DNA of 64,000 nucleotides from Ruegeria sp. HKCCD7303. GTDB taxonomy: Bacteria > Pseudomonadota > Alphaproteobacteria > Rhodobacterales > Rhodobacteraceae. The notes under the pieces are model-generated. The model was not told the DNA's origin. It saw only the letters and a list, made by a program, of their open reading frames with translations, and ran no database searches. The stretch covers positions 1 to 64,000 of the forward strand of contig NZ_WVRE01000010.1 of the NCBI RefSeq assembly GCF_013111185.1, read 5' to 3'. The position numbers were made by a program, and so were the translations under genes. Of the stretch, positions 44,470-53,549 are shown piece after piece (the first letter of the stretch is position 1; each line of letters begins with the position of its first letter).

Positions 44470-45720
44470 ATGACTTCTAAGGACTCTTCTTCGATTCCCG
44501 CACACGACCTGATCGATTGGCTGGTCGCCAAGGGGCTTGAAGGCGCCGGGCAAGAAGAATTGCTGGAAGGGTTTTGCACCTGGCTTGTCGATATGGGCAT
44601 ACCTTTGATGCGGTTTCACGCGGCGCAATCTACCCTGCATCCGGTTTACGGCGGCACCGGCTATAGCTGGTACAACGGCGCGGGTGGTGAATCCGAGAGG
44701 TTCGAGAATACAGATACGCCCAGTGAAGTCTGGCAGCGAAGCCCATTGTATGCCTTGTTGCACGAGGATCTGGATGAAATCCGGGTCAAGCTGGTCGATC
44801 ATAACGAGCCTAGTCGCTTTCCCTTGCTCAATGATCTGCGGGAAATTGGGGCGACGGATTACTATGCTACGGGCCTGTCTTTTGAAGGGGTTAAGCAAAT
44901 CCGCCCCAACGGCGCAAAAAAGGTCAGTGATGGCGTTCTGATGTCTTGGACCAGCGACGCACCAACCGGGTTCGACGACAGCGACTTGAGGCGAATTCAT
45001 ACCGTCCTGCCGCATCTGGGGTTGGCGCTTAAATCCGCCAAGAACCAGAACCTGACCGAGGATCTGTTGCGAGTGTATCTGGGCCGAGATGCCGGTCGCC
45101 GGGTTCTGTCGGGCGAAATCCGGCGAGGGTCGCTGCAACAAATAGATGCGGTAATCTGGAATTTCGACCTAGAGGGCTTCACCACCCTGTCCGAGGATCT
45201 GCCGGGGAACGAGATCATCGATATGCTGAACGACTATCTGGCCGTAGCGGTAGGAGTGGTGCATGACAACGGCGGGAATATCCTGAAATTCATGGGTGAC
45301 GGCGTGATGGCCATGTTTGATGTAGGCGAGATCGACGAAGATGCCCGTGCCGCGCTGAGCGCGGTTCCCTTGTTGCAGTCGCGTATGGATGCGTTGAACT
45401 CCAGACGTCAGGCGCAGGGTCTGCCAGTGGCAAACTATACGCTGGCCTTGCATTCGGGTGAAATTCTCTACGGCAATATCGGGTCCGAGACACGACTGGA
45501 TTTCACCGTGATCGGTGCTGCCGTCAACCAGGCCGCCCGTATTGCCGGAATGCACCGATCTTTGGGTCAGAGGATCCTGATCTCGGACGACGTCGCCCGC
45601 GCCGCGCAACCCTGTGAGCAAGAACTTGTCTCGGTCGGTCGCTACATGCTGCGCGGCGTGAATGAGCCGAAAGAGTTGTTCACGGTGTATTCACCAGTTG
45701 GTTCATCCCACGCCGATTGA
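44470..45720 (+). CDS. Class III adenylate/guanylate cyclase
   Basis: This 416-residue protein has an N-terminal sensor region of about 190 residues, probably GAF-like, and a C-terminal cyclase homology domain. Metal-binding Asp233 (NFDLEGFT) and Asp277 (KFMGDG), purine-recognising Lys273 and Asp344, and transition-state Asn353 and Arg357 (NQAAR) are all present, so it should be active and make cAMP. No membrane segment seen, so cytoplasmic. Monocistronic, 60 bases after marR. Confidence 0.92.
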   Translation: MTSKDSSSIPAHDLIDWLVAKGLEGAGQEELLEGFCTWLVDMGIPLMRFHAAQSTLHPVYGGTGYSWYNGAGGESERFENTDTPSEVWQRSPLYALLHEDLDEIRVKLVDHNEPSRFPLLNDLREIGATDYYATGLSFEGVKQIRPNGAKKVSDGVLMSWTSDAPTGFDDSDLRRIHTVLPHLGLALKSAKNQNLTEDLLRVYLGRDAGRRVLSGEIRRGSLQQIDAVIWNFDLEGFTTLSEDLPGNEIIDMLNDYLAVAVGVVHDNGGNILKFMGDGVMAMFDVGEIDEDARAALSAVPLLQSRMDALNSRRQAQGLPVANYTLALHSGEILYGNIGSETRLDFTVIGAAVNQAARIAGMHRSLGQRILISDDVARAAQPCEQELVSVGRYMLRGVNEPKELFTVYSPVGSSHAD

Positions 45721-45926
45721 AACTTCGTTTTAAGCCCGAAGCGGCCTTTCTTCTCTCTCTCTTTCCATTGTTTGAACCGGTAGAAGAAGCTTGGCGTCCG
45801 TCTCTTACGCAATGGAGACTGGCGGCAAAAAAGTGTTGAGGGTTCTTCACAGGCTTGGGCAAGATTGATCTTTTTGATTTCAATCGTTTATCCTTGCATC
45901 AGATCATTGAGAAACAGGAGGTTCTT

Positions 45927-46265
45927 TTGGGCAGCTCTATTTCTGATGAGGCGATGGCCAGACTCCCCTTCTGGGTGACACCACCGGGCGAGACGGATGG
46001 CTTTCTGATCGTGGTGGGAATTCTGCTCGTTGTTGTGCTGCTTGGTTTCGGCGCACTCTACTTTACCGTGCAGGCCATTCCCGACCGCATGGCAGCAGGT
46101 GCTCATAAAGTTCAAATGCAATTGGTTGGTGTGCTGGGGTTGATTTCTCTGTTTACACTTAACAATGCGTTTTGGATCGCGGCAATTCTAATCGCTGCCG
46201 TACCTTTGCACGAAATACTCCCGCTCAAGAGTGACGTGGATCTCTCGGAGAGCCAGGATGCTTGA
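45927..46265 (+). CDS. DUF3302 (YiaW/YibI-like) inner-membrane protein
   Basis: This 112-residue protein has two hydrophobic segments (about 25-47 and 65-92) and the pattern FTVQAIPDRMA...GLISLFTLNNAFW, which resembles DUF3302 proteins paired with HlyD-type proteins in E. coli (yiaW-yiaV). I chose TTG 45927 because AGGAGG lies five bases upstream; an upstream TTG at 45855 is open but has no such site. Overlaps the HlyD start by eight bases. Function unknown. Confidence 0.75.
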   Translation: MGSSISDEAMARLPFWVTPPGETDGFLIVVGILLVVVLLGFGALYFTVQAIPDRMAAGAHKVQMQLVGVLGLISLFTLNNAFWIAAILIAAVPLHEILPLKSDVDLSESQDA

Positions 46266-47484
46266 GCTGGTCTTTTCTGCCCTGATCACGATCGTCCCGG
46301 ATTACCTATACAGGCGTTACAAGCAGGGTAAGCGATGGGGCCATGAAATCACGCTGTTCAATGTCTGGTATGAATTGCGTTGGGGTTTGACGGCCTGTGC
46401 AATCCTGGCAATCACTTTGATCACCGTGATTTTCTATTTTCATCCGTCCACGCGGAACGTCTCCGCAGCATTTCGCACGGTAACTATTCTTTCTGATCGC
46501 GGGGGCCGGGTTTCGGAGGTCTATGTCGCGAACAATGATACGATAAAAGCGGGTGAGGCAATCTTCCGGTTGGACACGACGCGGCAGGAAGCTGCGGCAG
46601 AAACTGCACAGCGACGCATAGAAGAAATCGAGGCAGCGCAGGGACTGACAGCAACCGAGATCGCGGGTGCTGAGGCACGGGTTGGTTCGGCGGAAGCGAA
46701 TCTTGCTCAGGCGACCAGCGATTTGGATCGCCGCCTTGAACTCGCGGAGCGCAACGACACAGTTGTAAGTGAGCAGGAATTGGAGCGTTTGCAAACCGCT
46801 GTGTCCAGTGCCGAAAGTCAGCGCGCAGCTGCAGTTGCAGCCCTTGACGGCGCTAAACTGCGCCAATCTACTCTGCTTCCTGCGCAGCTTGAAAGTGCGC
46901 GTGCTGTTTTGGCTGAGGCCGAAAACGAAATCTCTAAATCCACTGTTTTTGCCGAAGTAGACGGGACCGTCACACAGTTTTTGTTGAAGCCAGGTGACAT
47001 CGTGAATCCAATTCTGCGCCCTGCAGGAATTCTGGTTCCCGAAGTCTCAGGGCAGGGTCGCCTTATTGCGGCTTTTGGTCAGATTTCGGTCAGTGTGCTC
47101 AAGCCGGGAATGTTAGTGGAAATTACCTGTGCGTCCAAACCCCTGACCATAATCCCAATGGTGGTGGACGACGTGCAAAATGCGATTGCTGCGGGGCAGT
47201 TTCGACCCGGTGATGCTCTGCTTGACCAACAGGATCGTGCGCGGCCCGGAACGGTTACAGCTTTCCTTGCGCCAATTTTCCCTAAACATCTGGAAGACAT
47301 CCCGCCAGGAAGTGCGTGCGTTGGCGTTGCCTACACGAGCCGCGCAAAAGAAATAGACGCGGGGAAAATCACCGGGTTTTCGGCTTTTGTTGCACGGATT
47401 GTGGACGGGATGGGCATAGCGAACGCCATAGTCTTGCGCGCACAGGCCATTTTGCTTCCTGTTAAGACGCTGGTGTTCAACTAG
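46258..47484 (+). CDS. HlyD-family membrane fusion protein (YiaV/YibH-like)
   Basis: This 408-residue protein has an N-terminal cytoplasmic stretch, one membrane segment near residues 45-65, a biotinyl-lipoyl half (GGRVSEVYVANNDTIKAGE), a long coiled-coil hairpin (about 115-220) and the returning lipoyl half with FAEVDGTVTQFLLKPGD. ATG start with GGAG upstream. No transporter partner besides the DUF3302 protein is encoded nearby, as in the E. coli yiaV-yiaW pair. The cargo is unknown. Confidence 0.87.
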   Translation: MLELVFSALITIVPDYLYRRYKQGKRWGHEITLFNVWYELRWGLTACAILAITLITVIFYFHPSTRNVSAAFRTVTILSDRGGRVSEVYVANNDTIKAGEAIFRLDTTRQEAAAETAQRRIEEIEAAQGLTATEIAGAEARVGSAEANLAQATSDLDRRLELAERNDTVVSEQELERLQTAVSSAESQRAAAVAALDGAKLRQSTLLPAQLESARAVLAEAENEISKSTVFAEVDGTVTQFLLKPGDIVNPILRPAGILVPEVSGQGRLIAAFGQISVSVLKPGMLVEITCASKPLTIIPMVVDDVQNAIAAGQFRPGDALLDQQDRARPGTVTAFLAPIFPKHLEDIPPGSACVGVAYTSRAKEIDAGKITGFSAFVARIVDGMGIANAIVLRAQAILLPVKTLVFN

Positions 47485-47515
47485 GCCGCGCGACACGGAG
47501 AAGGAGAGCTTCGCC

Positions 47516-47842
47516 ATGGGTTGTGACGTCAGCTATATATGCACCTTCTTGTCAGTCTTCTTTCAGGACCTGATATATCTGTCGCCGATTTTGCTGTTTT
47601 TGTTGGTATCTATATGTGCGCTGGGGCAATGGATTGGCAGGATCGAAGGCTGGTCCACCGGAGTGAGCCTTTATCATGCGTTCATAAACGCAACCACGGT
47701 TGGCTACGGTGACTTTAAGCCGATGAAATCTGCCAGCCGGATTTTATCCGTTATCAACGCGATTGTCGGACTGATCTTCGTAGGAATTGTCGTCGGAATA
47801 GGTGTTCACGCCGTGGAGTCGGCGATGAGCGTCGTGTTCTGA
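47516..47842 (+). CDS. Two-TM potassium channel
   Basis: This 108-residue minimal channel has membrane segments at about 15-40 and 77-102, a pore helix and the selectivity filter TTVGYGD (60-66), typical of K+ channels. No regulatory RCK or cyclic-nucleotide domain is present. AAGGAG lies ten bases before the ATG. It follows the HlyD gene by 31 bases and may share its transcript. Four subunits would form a pore in the inner membrane. Confidence 0.92.
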   Translation: MGCDVSYICTFLSVFFQDLIYLSPILLFLLVSICALGQWIGRIEGWSTGVSLYHAFINATTVGYGDFKPMKSASRILSVINAIVGLIFVGIVVGIGVHAVESAMSVVF

Positions 47843-47898
47843 ATTAGGGGCTTCCTAACTCCAGATCTGGTACGAACATTGCAACTGCCAAAAGCCGG

Positions 47899-47915
47899 TT
47901 GGTTGCGCAAACCAA
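47899..47915. terminator. Hairpin between convergent K+ channel and mipZ genes
   Basis: TTGGTT and AACCAA form a 6-bp stem around GCGCA between two convergent genes. Only short T- or A-runs flank it, so it is a weak terminator candidate. Confidence 0.35.
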
Positions 47916-47931
47916 TCAAAACGGTAGCCGC

Positions 47932-48741
47932 TTAGAAATCAATCTCCACACCCGGCAGGTTCAGCTCTTTCATCATATCGCGCAGTTCCTGGCGGGCGGC
48001 GATGTTTGAGATGTTCAACTGCTTGACGCCGATGTCCTTGAGGTCCAGCAGGGTCAGGCCGCGTGGGAACAACTCGCGGAAGATGACCCGTTCGGAAAAG
48101 CCCGAGGCGACGCGAAAGCCGATGCGCTGCGACAGCATCTCGATTGCGCGCTGCATCTTTTCCTTGTTGACCATCCGCTGCGTGCCGACCCGGTTGCGGA
48201 CCACAACCCAGTCGATCGGCTTCAGCCCGGCCTGCGCCCGCAACTGCCGCGCGTTCCAGACCATTTCGGAATAAACCGATGGTCCTAGGATTTTCTCCCC
48301 CTTCGAATCGATCCGCGCCAGCAGGTCGAAATCAATGAAACTGTCGTTCAAGGGCGTGACAAGCGTATCAGCGAGCGAATGTGCCACCTGACTGAGCCGG
48401 GTGTGAGAGCCCGGGCAATCAATCAGGATGAAATCGCTGTCGCTTTCCAGTTGTGATACGGCGGCGGACAGGCGGTGGTCATAGATATTCTCACCAGGTT
48501 TCAGCGTGGCAGCGTCGATCTCGGGCAGGTCGTGATGGCGCGGGCTGGGCAGGGTCAGGTCCGAGCTTTTGAGGAAGTTGTTGCGGTTCTCAAAATAACG
48601 TCCCAGGCTGCGCTGACGCAGGTCCAGATCAAGTGTGCTGACCTTGTGTCCCAATCGGGCCAGCGCGGTGGCCACATGCATCGACACGGTCGATTTGCCT
48701 GCGCCACCCTTTTCGTTCCCGACCACAATGATATGTGCCAT
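47932..48741 (-). CDS. mipZ: MipZ-type division-plane positioning ATPase
   Basis: This 269-residue ParA/MinD-family P-loop ATPase has the deviant Walker A KGGAGKS at 11-17 and DLDLRQRSLGRYFENR, closely resembling MipZ. LIDCPGSHTRLSQVAHSLAD is the Walker B region. In alphaproteobacteria MipZ forms a gradient from the ParB-origin complex and inhibits FtsZ near the poles. It stands alone between a K+ channel gene and an AEC transporter gene. Confidence 0.93.
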   Translation of the reverse strand: MAHIIVVGNEKGGAGKSTVSMHVATALARLGHKVSTLDLDLRQRSLGRYFENRNNFLKSSDLTLPSPRHHDLPEIDAATLKPGENIYDHRLSAAVSQLESDSDFILIDCPGSHTRLSQVAHSLADTLVTPLNDSFIDFDLLARIDSKGEKILGPSVYSEMVWNARQLRAQAGLKPIDWVVVRNRVGTQRMVNKEKMQRAIEMLSQRIGFRVASGFSERVIFRELFPRGLTLLDLKDIGVKQLNISNIAARQELRDMMKELNLPGVEIDF

Positions 48742-48959
48742 GCTTGTATTCCCAAGTCCCGCCGTGCTTCACTACACGTTGTTGACACCCACTATATGTT
48801 GTGTGGGTTGGGAAGAAAAGAACCTCAAGCGGCGGTTTCGGGCAATATCAGACCCTATTTTGGAAAACCCTGCGTGCTGCGCGGGTTACAGGCGGGCACT
48901 TGTCAATGCAACAGCTCTGATTCACAGTCCACATGCAGGTCTGGCAGGGAGAATTTGGC

Positions 48960-49847
48960 TTGGAACACCTGTTCCTGAACGTCTTGAACGTGGTTTTGCC
49001 GGTTTTGATCTGTGCCGGGATCGGTTTTGGGCTTGCACTGATTCATGCCCCCTTTGACAGCAAGGTGATCGGTGGGATCGTTTCAAAAGTCGGCTACCCA
49101 ACACTGATCATCTCGCACTTGTCGACCACTAAACTGGCGGTGGGCACCTTTCTGGACGTGATGACCGCAGCCGCTTTGGCAGTGGCGGGGTTTGGCGTGT
49201 TGGGTTTTGTTGCCCTGAAGGCCCTGCGCCTGCCGGTCAGGGCGTTTCTGACGCCTTTGATGCACGGAAATGTCGGCAATATCGGTTTGCCGATTACTCT
49301 GCTGGCATTGGGTGATGCGGGCATGGCTTATACCATGGCGTTTGTGGTGGTCGTGCTGATCAGCATCTTCACCTTGGGCATGTGGATTCCTGCCGGGGAG
49401 TTTTCGCCCAAGAAGCTGGCCACGTCCCCGATCATCTATGCCGTGGCGCTTTCGCTGATCCTTATGGCGACAGATACCAGCCTGCCTCGGCCGATTTCGA
49501 AGTCGTTTGATATTCTGGGCGGGCTGTCGATCCCGCTGATGCTGCTGACGCTGGGCCATACCCTGGCGACGTTGCGGGTTAAAACCCTGGGGCGGTCGAT
49601 CCTTTTGACGCTGCTACATTTGGCGATGGCAGTTGTCATTGCCGGTGCATTAATCTGGTTTTTCGGATTTACAGGGCCGGAACGAGGTGCTGTGATACTG
49701 TGCTGTCTTATGCCGTCTTCTGTGGCGACCTATCTTTTCATCGATCAGCATATCCCGGAGTACGGGCCCGATGTGGCAGGCTTTATTCTGGTCTCGACGC
49801 TGACGACAATACTGGTTCTGCCGGTGGCGCTGTCGTATTGGATTTGA
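48960..49847 (+). CDS. AEC-family (auxin efflux carrier) transporter
   Basis: This protein of about 295 residues has some ten hydrophobic segments and the family motif HGNVGNIGLPITLLALGD near residue 105. Probably transports organic acids or an amino acid. I chose TTG 48960, preceded by GGGAG nine bases upstream; ATG 48933 is open in the same frame but lacks a ribosome-binding site. The 218 bases between mipZ and this start hold no gene that I can see. Confidence 0.88.
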   Translation: MEHLFLNVLNVVLPVLICAGIGFGLALIHAPFDSKVIGGIVSKVGYPTLIISHLSTTKLAVGTFLDVMTAAALAVAGFGVLGFVALKALRLPVRAFLTPLMHGNVGNIGLPITLLALGDAGMAYTMAFVVVVLISIFTLGMWIPAGEFSPKKLATSPIIYAVALSLILMATDTSLPRPISKSFDILGGLSIPLMLLTLGHTLATLRVKTLGRSILLTLLHLAMAVVIAGALIWFFGFTGPERGAVILCCLMPSSVATYLFIDQHIPEYGPDVAGFILVSTLTTILVLPVALSYWI

Positions 49848-49940
49848 CATCTGACCGATGCCGGTTTCGTGACTTGTAACCGTCCGGTGGCTGGCGGACT
49901 ATGCCCCGGAAACCATCCAGTATTCGAAGGGGTTCCGCAT

Positions 49941-50312
49941 ATGATCGGATATGTAACCATTGGTGTTTCCAACATGGACGCCGCCAAGACATTCTACACT
50001 TCGCTGTTCGAGGACAAAGGCGCGCAAGTTCTGATCGACGCTGGTCGCATTGCATTTATCGGCAATAATCCGGCGGCACCGATGCTGGCCGTTTGCGAGC
50101 CGTATGATGGCAATGATTGCGCATCAGGGAATGGCAATATGGTGTCTTTCGCTGCCGACACAAAAGAGGCCGTTACTACAATGTATGACAAGGCCATCAG
50201 CCTTGGTGCGACGGATGAAGGCGAGCCCGGGCAGCGCGTACCGGATCGGTTCTACGGTGCTTATGTTCGGGACCCTGACGGCAACAAGCTTTGCTTCTAC
50301 GTCTTCGGATGA
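49941..50312 (+). CDS. VOC (glyoxalase/bleomycin-resistance) family protein
   Basis: This 123-residue single-domain protein starts MIGYVTIGVSNMDAAKTFY and ends with the family strand YVRDPDGNKLCFYVFG. The fold usually binds a divalent metal and acts on small electrophiles or aromatic compounds, but the substrate is unknown. AAGGGG lies eight bases before the ATG. Convergent with rpmE across a terminator. Confidence 0.9.
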   Translation: MIGYVTIGVSNMDAAKTFYTSLFEDKGAQVLIDAGRIAFIGNNPAAPMLAVCEPYDGNDCASGNGNMVSFAADTKEAVTTMYDKAISLGATDEGEPGQRVPDRFYGAYVRDPDGNKLCFYVFG

Positions 50313-50334
50313 ATTCGGACACACCGCAGCCAAG

Positions 50335-50364
50335 AAAAAAGGCCGCCCAATGGGGCGGCCTTTT
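50335..50364. terminator. Bidirectional terminator between VOC gene and rpmE
   Basis: GGCCGCCC and GGGCGGCC form a perfect 8-bp stem around AATG, with an A-run before and a T-run after. It should end both the VOC transcript and the long ribosomal protein string on the minus strand. Confidence 0.92.
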
Positions 50365-50384
50365 GCAATTCAATCCAGTCAAGC

Positions 50385-50606
50385 TTAGAAGCCCAGACCT
50401 TCGTATTTCTTCTTGAACTTCGACACGCGGCCGCCGGCGTCCATCAGGCGCGACGAGCCACCGGTCCATGCCGGATGCACGGAAGGGTCGATTTCCAGAG
50501 CCAGCTGGTCGCCTTCTGCGCCCCAGGTGGATTTCATTTGAACCACTGTGCCATCGGTCATTTTGACGTCGATGACGTGATAATCGGGATGGATGTCTTT
50601 TTTCAT
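50385..50606 (-). CDS. rpmE: Ribosomal protein bL31
   Basis: This 73-residue protein beginning [14 protein letters not shown] is the standard bL31 start. It lacks the zinc-binding cysteines of the C+ type, so it is a zinc-free paralogue; the only one here, so it may be the sole copy. Follows rplS by 11 bases and ends the string before the terminator. Confidence 0.96.
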   Translation of the reverse strand: MKKDIHPDYHVIDVKMTDGTVVQMKSTWGAEGDQLALEIDPSVHPAWTGGSSRLMDAGGRVSKFKKKYEGLGF

Positions 50607-50617
50607 CTTTCCGTTCC

Positions 50618-51001
50618 TTACGCTTCGGCGCCAGCCTTGGGCTTGTAGTTGGTGACTTCTGCGATACGTGCGGATTTACCGCGACGGGTGCGCAGATAGT
50701 ACAGTTTGGCGCGACGAACGCGGCCACGGCGGACAACGGTGATGCTGTCGATGTTGGTCGAATACAGCGGGAACACACGCTCCACACCTTCGCCAAACGA
50801 GATTTTGCGAACGGTGAACGAACCGGCGATGCCTTCGCCGTTCTTGCGCGCGATGCAGACGCCTTCGTAGTTCTGCACACGGGTGCGCGACCCTTCGGTC
50901 ACCTTATAGCCGACACGGATGGTGTCACCGGCTTTGAAGTCGGGGATGTCTTTCCCCAAGGCGGCAATCTGTTCCGCCTCAAGCTGTGCGATCAGGTCCA
51001 T
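50618..51001 (-). CDS. rplS: Ribosomal protein bL19
   Basis: This 127-residue protein starts [22 protein letters not shown] and carries conserved [26 protein letters not shown] and RRAKLYYLR. It sits at the 30S-50S interface. The start is set by AGGAG nine bases before the ATG; the longer open frame to 51199 is not used. Separated from trmD by the GH25 and lipoprotein genes, unlike the compact enterobacterial operon. Confidence 0.96.
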   Translation of the reverse strand: MDLIAQLEAEQIAALGKDIPDFKAGDTIRVGYKVTEGSRTRVQNYEGVCIARKNGEGIAGSFTVRKISFGEGVERVFPLYSTNIDSITVVRRGRVRRAKLYYLRTRRGKSARIAEVTNYKPKAGAEA

Positions 51002-51382
51002 CGCAGGTACTCCTATCTGCTCGTGGTTGGTCCACGAAGTTTGGGCACGGCCTGAGAGCTCTTGGTCTTCACCGGGTCCTGCACGCAGCCCGCCAGAGAT
51101 CAGATCGACTGTTCCTTGGATCTGGTCTGATCTGACACGTCCCGGCCGAAGAAAGCTGAGCGTCACGCCGTGATGCAAACCAAAACACCGGAGTCGCATG
51201 ATGCGGCACCGGATTGCGGTCGTTTAAGGGGATTGCGCGCAGGGATCAAGAGCTAATCGCACAGATTTCCAGCGTGGCACAGGTGGGAATCCGCCAGTCA
51301 CAAATTGCAGCGTTGCCTTAGCCCGCAGATCGGGCATTCTGAGGCAAATTGAAAGAGCAGAATTTTGAACAGGACTTCAAGG
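51002..51382. other. Divergent promoter region between rplS and GH25 gene
   Basis: These 381 bases hold no convincing gene. On the rplS side AGATCAGA (51097-51104) pairs perfectly with TCTGATCT (51126-51133) over a 21-base loop. It would sit in the rplS mRNA leader if transcription starts upstream, and could be an autoregulatory structure (speculative). The half nearer the GH25 gene shows no clear motif besides the ribosome-binding site. Confidence 0.4.
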
Positions 51383-52183
51383 ATGCGATTGGCTTTGCTT
51401 ATGGCGGTGGCGGCCGCAATGCTGGTATCTTGCGGGCGCAGTGGCCCGCAACCGCAGACGGTAGAACCCACGCAGGTCGTGGACCGGACGGCCCCTTCTA
51501 TAATCTATCCCGATTTTGGCGACGCCGACCCCCATGACTGGGAGGGACGGCACCCCGGATTATACCCTGTCCACGGTCTGGACGTGTCGCGCTGGCAGGG
51601 ACCTATAGACTGGCGCACGGCCAAAGCATCGGGTGTGAGTTTTGTTTTCATGAAAGCAACCGAGGGCGGAGATGTAGCCGATCCGATGTTCGATGAGCAT
51701 CGACGCGGCGCGCAGGCCGCCGGAGTGCCCTGGGGAGCCTATCACTACTATTATTTCTGTCGTTCAGCGCGCGAGCAGGCGCGCTGGTTTATCAAGAACG
51801 TTCCCAAAGGGGCCGACCTTCCACACGTGCTGGACATGGAGTGGACGCCCCATTCGAAAACCTGCACGCTGCGGCCAGATGGCAGAACCGTCCGGGCCGA
51901 AGCGCAGCGGTTTCTGGATATTCTGGAACGGCACTATGGCCGTCGCCCGATTGTCTATACCACTGTTGATTTCTTCGAAGACACCGACATAGGCCGCCTG
52001 CCCAAAACCGAATTCTGGCTGAGGTCGGTCGCCGGCCACCCGCGCGAGGTCTATCCGCGCACCGTTTGGCGGTTCTGGCAGTACACTGGCACCGGGCTGG
52101 TGCCAGGTGTTCAAGGCAGGGTCGACATCAACACCTTTAACGGCACACCGGAAAACTGGGCCAGATGGAAGGCCAAGTCTTAG
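51383..52183 (+). CDS. GH25 family lysozyme, lipoprotein
   Basis: This 266-residue lipoprotein has the lipobox LVSC with Cys17, so it should be anchored in a membrane facing the periplasm. The GH25 barrel follows: Asp67 in HGLDVSRWQG, and the catalytic Asp151-x-Glu153 in VLDMEW. It hydrolyses beta-1,4 bonds of peptidoglycan between N-acetylmuramic acid and N-acetylglucosamine. The start is chosen for AGGA eight bases upstream; TTG 51365 is an alternative. Its stop overlaps the stop of the convergent lipoprotein gene. Confidence 0.93.
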   Translation: MRLALLMAVAAAMLVSCGRSGPQPQTVEPTQVVDRTAPSIIYPDFGDADPHDWEGRHPGLYPVHGLDVSRWQGPIDWRTAKASGVSFVFMKATEGGDVADPMFDEHRRGAQAAGVPWGAYHYYYFCRSAREQARWFIKNVPKGADLPHVLDMEWTPHSKTCTLRPDGRTVRAEAQRFLDILERHYGRRPIVYTTVDFFEDTDIGRLPKTEFWLRSVAGHPREVYPRTVWRFWQYTGTGLVPGVQGRVDINTFNGTPENWARWKAKS

Positions 52184-52605
52184 GTGTTCGGTGTCCGGTA
52201 GGTTTCAATCGTACCGCCGCTGACCAGGTGGTCCAGCCGCCGCTCACGTTCTTCACCATAGGCATTGCGCAGCCAGAAGGATTCACCCGCGTTGAGCTCG
52301 CGGCGTTCAAAGCCGCGTTCACGCAGGCAACGGTCGACCTGATCAATTTCACCCTGCACGCGCAGCTCGTCTTGAAACGGGGCCGTAACCGCAGGCCCGA
52401 TAATGATCCCCCAAAAAAGGATATTGGTCGTATAGCCGCCAATGACGGCGCTGTTTCCACCTTCATCCGCTTCCTGAGAACAGGAATCGACCGCCACCCG
52501 CGCCGAGTGCAGATTATGGCCAGCTTGTGTAGGAACAGACATCCCAAGCGGCTTTGTGGTGCAGGCTGAAACAGCCAGCACAACGCCAAGCAATAACTTT
52601 TTCAT
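52180..52605 (-). CDS. Small lipoprotein of unknown function
   Basis: This 141-residue protein has a lipobox AVSAC with Cys15. The mature part has a small hydrophobic patch near residue 60 (ILFWGIIIGPAV) and a charged region CLRERGFERRELNAGE. I do not recognise a family. It overlaps the convergent GH25 lysozyme gene by four bases at the stops, so the two outer-layer lipoproteins are neighbours but on opposite strands. Confidence 0.8.
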   Translation of the reverse strand: MKKLLLGVVLAVSACTTKPLGMSVPTQAGHNLHSARVAVDSCSQEADEGGNSAVIGGYTTNILFWGIIIGPAVTAPFQDELRVQGEIDQVDRCLRERGFERRELNAGESFWLRNAYGEERERRLDHLVSGGTIETYRTPNT

Positions 52606-52739
52606 AATGTCGACAGACTCACTTTAAGCAACCCACGATTCTTATGGGCCTTAAAGGTGAATATTTTGAGGTGCGTTCAACTTCAAATGGCAAGTCGACA
52701 AACATTGAAGCTGCGGCATCCTCGCCACATTGTGTGCCC

Positions 52740-53549
52740 TTAGTCTCCGGTTTCCGAGGTGGTTTTCAGATACTCTGTCCAGATATCGGGGCGTCTTTCA
52801 CGCGTGATGTCTTCTGACATTTTATGGCGCCATTTCGCAATGCGGCCATGATGGCCAGACATCAGTACCTCGGGGATCGGGCGACCTTTCCAGTCTGCCG
52901 GACGTGTATATTGAGGGTGCTCCAACAGACCCGAGGAAAAACTCTCCTCCTCGGTCGATGCCTGATTGCCTAAAACGCCGGGGATCAGACGAACCGTTGC
53001 GTCGATCAGGGCTTGCGCTGCAATTTCACCTCCGGTCATCACGAAATCGCCCAGAGACACTTCTTGAACGCCGTAATGTTCCAATACGCGCTCGTCCACG
53101 CCTTCAAAACGACCGCACAGGAGGGTCATGCCGTCACATCGGGCAAGGTTCTGCATCATGCGCTGATCCATGCGCCGCCCGCGCGGACTAAGGTAGATAA
53201 GCGGCCAATTGCCGTGTACACCCGCCATCGTATGTTCAATAGCTTCACCAAGAACATCTGCACGCAGCACCATCCCGGCACCGCCGCCAGCGGGTGTGTC
53301 ATCGACATTGCGGTGCTTGCCGACGCCGAACTGCCGTAAGTCCACGGTTTCCAGCTGCCATAACCCTTCCTGCAATGCCTTGCCGGTCAGGCTTTCGCCC
53401 AGCACTCCGGGAAAGGCGGTGGGAAACAGCGTGATGATCTTGGCTTTCCAGACGCCGTGCAAATCCGGGGTCGGGGTCATCAGCTCGCGCGGTTTCAAGG
53501 TCGGTCGGATCGCCTTTCGACCATGGGATTTTTGGGGTGTGTCTGTCAT
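52740..53549 (-). CDS. trmD: tRNA (guanine37-N1)-methyltransferase
   Basis: This 269-residue SPOUT methyltransferase makes m1G37 in tRNAs, preventing +1 frameshifts. Conserved segments: IITLFPTAFPGVL, DDTPAGGGAGMVL, LLCGRFEGVDERV and LGDFVMTGGEIAAQALID with the knot that binds S-adenosylmethionine. An N-terminal extension of about 35 residues precedes the usual start. The ATG overlaps the stop of the sulfotransferase-like gene (ATGA). Confidence 0.96.
   Translation of the reverse strand: MTDTPQKSHGRKAIRPTLKPRELMTPTPDLHGVWKAKIITLFPTAFPGVLGESLTGKALQEGLWQLETVDLRQFGVGKHRNVDDTPAGGGAGMVLRADVLGEAIEHTMAGVHGNWPLIYLSPRGRRMDQRMMQNLARCDGMTLLCGRFEGVDERVLEHYGVQEVSLGDFVMTGGEIAAQALIDATVRLIPGVLGNQASTEEESFSSGLLEHPQYTRPADWKGRPIPEVLMSGHHGRIAKWRHKMSEDITRERRPDIWTEYLKTTSETGD

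Noticed and set aside
51002..51199. 66-residue N-terminal extension of bL19
   Set aside because: bL19 has a fixed start and AGGAG precedes ATG 51001.
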